Source: Bacteroidales bacterium
GTDB taxonomy: Bacteria > Bacteroidota > Bacteroidia > Bacteroidales > Paludibacteraceae
Direction: 5' to 3'
Assembly (NCBI GenBank): GCA_900769555.1
Contig: CAAGHA010000034.1
Coordinates: 1-17,241, forward strand
Length of the DNA stretch: 17,241 nucleotides
The first letter of the stretch is position 1. Each line of letters opens with the position of its first letter. The notes under the pieces were generated by a model. That model worked only from the letters and a program-made list of their open reading frames with translations, searched no databases and was not told the origin of the DNA. The translations under genes and the position numbers were made by a program. Below, piece by piece: positions 15,712-17,241 of the stretch.

Positions 15712-16422
15712 CCGAAGAGCCAACCCTAAACCTAAGTCGCTCACCACAATAGCAGGAACAACCGCAGCCGAAGACTCTTTCAGACAGCGTTGATTAAACA
15801 ACTCCATCGACTCAGCTTCCAATTTTAAGCCTTTTTGTCTCATTCCGGCAGATGCGCAAAGTTCTATGATACCCACAGCAGTGATAGAAACCGGCACAGC
15901 AACAGAATAGTTACCATGTTCCATGCCCGAATAGACCAATCCCACAATCATACCTACACCTAACGTACCTAAACTCAATCCCATAACAATTTTTGAGGAG
16001 CGATAAAGCCTCCTACCCTCCGCATACATCTGATAAGCATCCGGACAAAAAACTTTGGTGATTTGCTCATACTCTCTACGGGAGATTCTGTTCTCTCCCA
16101 GAAAGAAATGAGAGACGGCACCACGTCTTACTCTGTAAATTGAATCAAGCTGGAGAGAAGAAGAGGAGGTAAGCTCAGAATCATCAGTAGCAGGGCTAAC
16201 AAAATTGATCACCTCTCCATTTTGGAGTACAATCAGATTAAAGTTCTCCTTCAAAGTAGAGAAAAGAACAGAGCTACCCTCTTTTCGATATTTCACCTCA
16301 GTATCAGTAATTTCCACCACTTCTCCTCTGATGGTACGATTATCTTTTGTTATCATCACATCCACCGCTCGGGCTGAGAATGCAACAAAGAAAAACACAA
16401 AAAATCCAATTAACTTTTTCAT
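15706..16422 (-). CDS. Exported Bacteroidales protein of unknown function
   Basis: The 238-residue product begins with a clear signal peptide (MKKLIG, then a hydrophobic core, probable cleavage after ARA at 17-19). A small beta-rich domain follows, MITKDNRTIRGEVVEIT at 23-39 through VLQNGEVINF at 65-74. It resembles the 'TKDG..i.a.V.ei....v.Yk' N-terminal module common in Bacteroidota secreted proteins. The middle has RISRREYEQI and CPDAY then AEGRRLYRSS (112-144). Two hydrophobic stretches (about 145-165 and 173-193) could be membrane helices, and the chain ends in GLGLALRF. I do not know its function. Its start lies 90 bp from the CRISPR array and is oriented away from it; nothing in it resembles a Cas protein. 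Confidence 0.7.
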   Translation of the reverse strand: MKKLIGFFVFFFVAFSARAVDVMITKDNRTIRGEVVEITDTEVKYRKEGSSVLFSTLKENFNLIVLQNGEVINFVSPATDDSELTSSSSLQLDSIYRVRRGAVSHFFLGENRISRREYEQITKVFCPDAYQMYAEGRRLYRSSKIVMGLSLGTLGVGMIVGLVYSGMEHGNYSVAVPVSITAVGIIELCASAGMRQKGLKLEAESMELFNQRCLKESSAAVVPAIVVSDLGLGLALRF

Positions 16423-16512
16423 AAATTTAGTTTTTATCTGGTCCTAAAAATCGCGACGCAAGTTACAAAACTTATTTGACAATAAGAGGGAAAAAGGATT
16501 AATTTTTTTTGG

Positions 16513-17241
16513 GGAGGAAATTGCTTTCAAATTTGTATCTTTGAGTTATTAGAAACAGCGTGTCGGCGACATAATGGGGGCTACGACGTGTTGTGAATTG
16601 CTTTCAAATTTGTATCTTTGAGTTATTAGAAACAGCTCTCTTGCCACCACTTAATTCCTTGCGTTGGTTGTGAATTGCTTTCAAATTTGTATCTTTGAGT
16701 TATTAGAAACAGCAGCTGGTAAAAAGGGAATGGCTTCACGATGGTTGTGAATTGCTTTCAAATTTGTATCTTTGAGTTATTAGAAACAGCATTTGAGTAC
16801 TCTGTTATTGTCTCTTATAGGTTGTGAATTGCTTTCAAATTTGTATCTTTGAGTTATTAGAAACAGCAACGTTGAGTTATTGGCAACTCTTTTAAGGGTT
16901 GTGAATTGCTTTCAAATTTGTATCTTTGAGTTATTAGAAACAGCAAAGGGTGAACCAAAGATCTATTAGTAGCAGTTGTGAATTGCTTTCAAATTTGTAT
17001 CTTTGAGTTATTAGAAACAGCTTTGCCGGTTATAATGGTAGCGGAGAATATGTTGTGAATTGCTTTCAAATTTGTATCTTTGAGTTATTAGAAACAGCCC
17101 AAAAACTCCTCCTTAGTCTCACCGATTGGTTGTGAATTGCTTTCAAATTTGTATCTTTGAGTTATTAGAAACAGCATAAGGTGCTTACAACCGTTAGCGA
17201 TTCTGGTTGTGAATTGCTTTCAAATTTGTATCTTTGAGTTA
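16513..17241 (+). CRISPR. CRISPR array, probably type II-C, running off the right edge
   Basis: Ten copies of a 47-nt repeat alternate with nine spacers, each exactly 30 nt (period 77). Repeats start at 16513, 16590, 16667, 16744, 16821, 16898, 16975, 17052, 17129 and 17206; the last is cut by the window edge after 36 nt. Copies 2-9 are identical and copy 10 is identical as far as seen. Copy 1 differs only in its first six bases (GGAGGA instead of GTTGTG). The repeat begins GTTGTGAATTGC and ends ATTAGAAACAGC; a start in GTTGTG and a length near 47 are typical of Bacteroidota Cas9 type II-C arrays. Crossing each repeat is GTTG-N19-TATCTTTG, a probable promoter toward the next spacer. No cas genes, and no anti-repeat (tracrRNA) outside the array, are visible. 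The subtype is inferred from the repeat alone. Confidence 0.97.

Noticed and set aside
15451..15729. 92-codon + strand open frame overlapping DUF1294
   Set aside because: It is out of frame with the conserved DUF1294 protein and has a Cys/Trp-rich composition typical of an off-frame translation.
16513..16559. First, degenerate repeat considered as a tracrRNA anti-repeat
   Set aside because: An anti-repeat must pair with the 5' half of the repeat, but this copy is in the same orientation and has lost exactly that end while keeping the 3' half. It is a terminal repeat.

Overview
This window is AT-rich chromosomal DNA from a Bacteroidota bacterium, most likely of the order Bacteroidales. The evidence is the RprX/RprY-type two-component pair, the TamB plus lipoprotein-type TamA (TamL) pair, promoters of the TTTG-N19-TAnnTTTG class used by the Bacteroidota primary sigma factor, few Shine-Dalgarno sequences, and a 47-nt CRISPR repeat of the type II-C kind found in this phylum. 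The family or genus cannot be decided from the sequence.

Layout: (1) 1-97 holds the C-terminal tail of an AAA-ATPase-like/PD-(D/E)XK protein, followed by about 300 bp with no convincing gene. (2) 395-1639 (+) is a DUF1015 protein ending at a good terminator. (3) 1948-4172 (-) is the rprX-rprY sensor kinase/response regulator operon with its own terminator. (4) 4452-6731 (+) is a CPA2 cation:proton antiporter with two TrkA-C domains. (5) 6776-13486 (-) is tamB followed 6 nt later by tamL, an envelope-biogenesis operon filling 40% of the window. (6) 13615-13786 (+) is a complete tRNA-Lys(UUU) unit with promoter, tRNA and perfect hairpin terminator. (7) 13968-15656 (+) holds three small genes: a SIMPL/DUF541 protein, a flavin reductase-like protein and a DUF1294 membrane protein. 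(8) 15706-16422 (-) is an exported Bacteroidales protein of unknown function. (9) From 16513 a CRISPR array runs off the right edge: ten repeats, nine spacers of exactly 30 nt. No cas gene or tracrRNA is visible.

Most of the window is ordinary core genome concerned with the envelope, signalling and ion homeostasis. Two things stand out. First, every CRISPR repeat contains what reads as a full Bacteroidota promoter (GTTG-N19-TATCTTTG) aimed into the following spacer, with the same 19-nt spacing as the tRNA-Lys promoter in this window, so each crRNA may be transcribed on its own. Second, a short degenerate sequence, about TTTATAGAACYTACCTAAAA, recurs seven times on both strands in five gene-free gaps; I do not recognise it as a described element.
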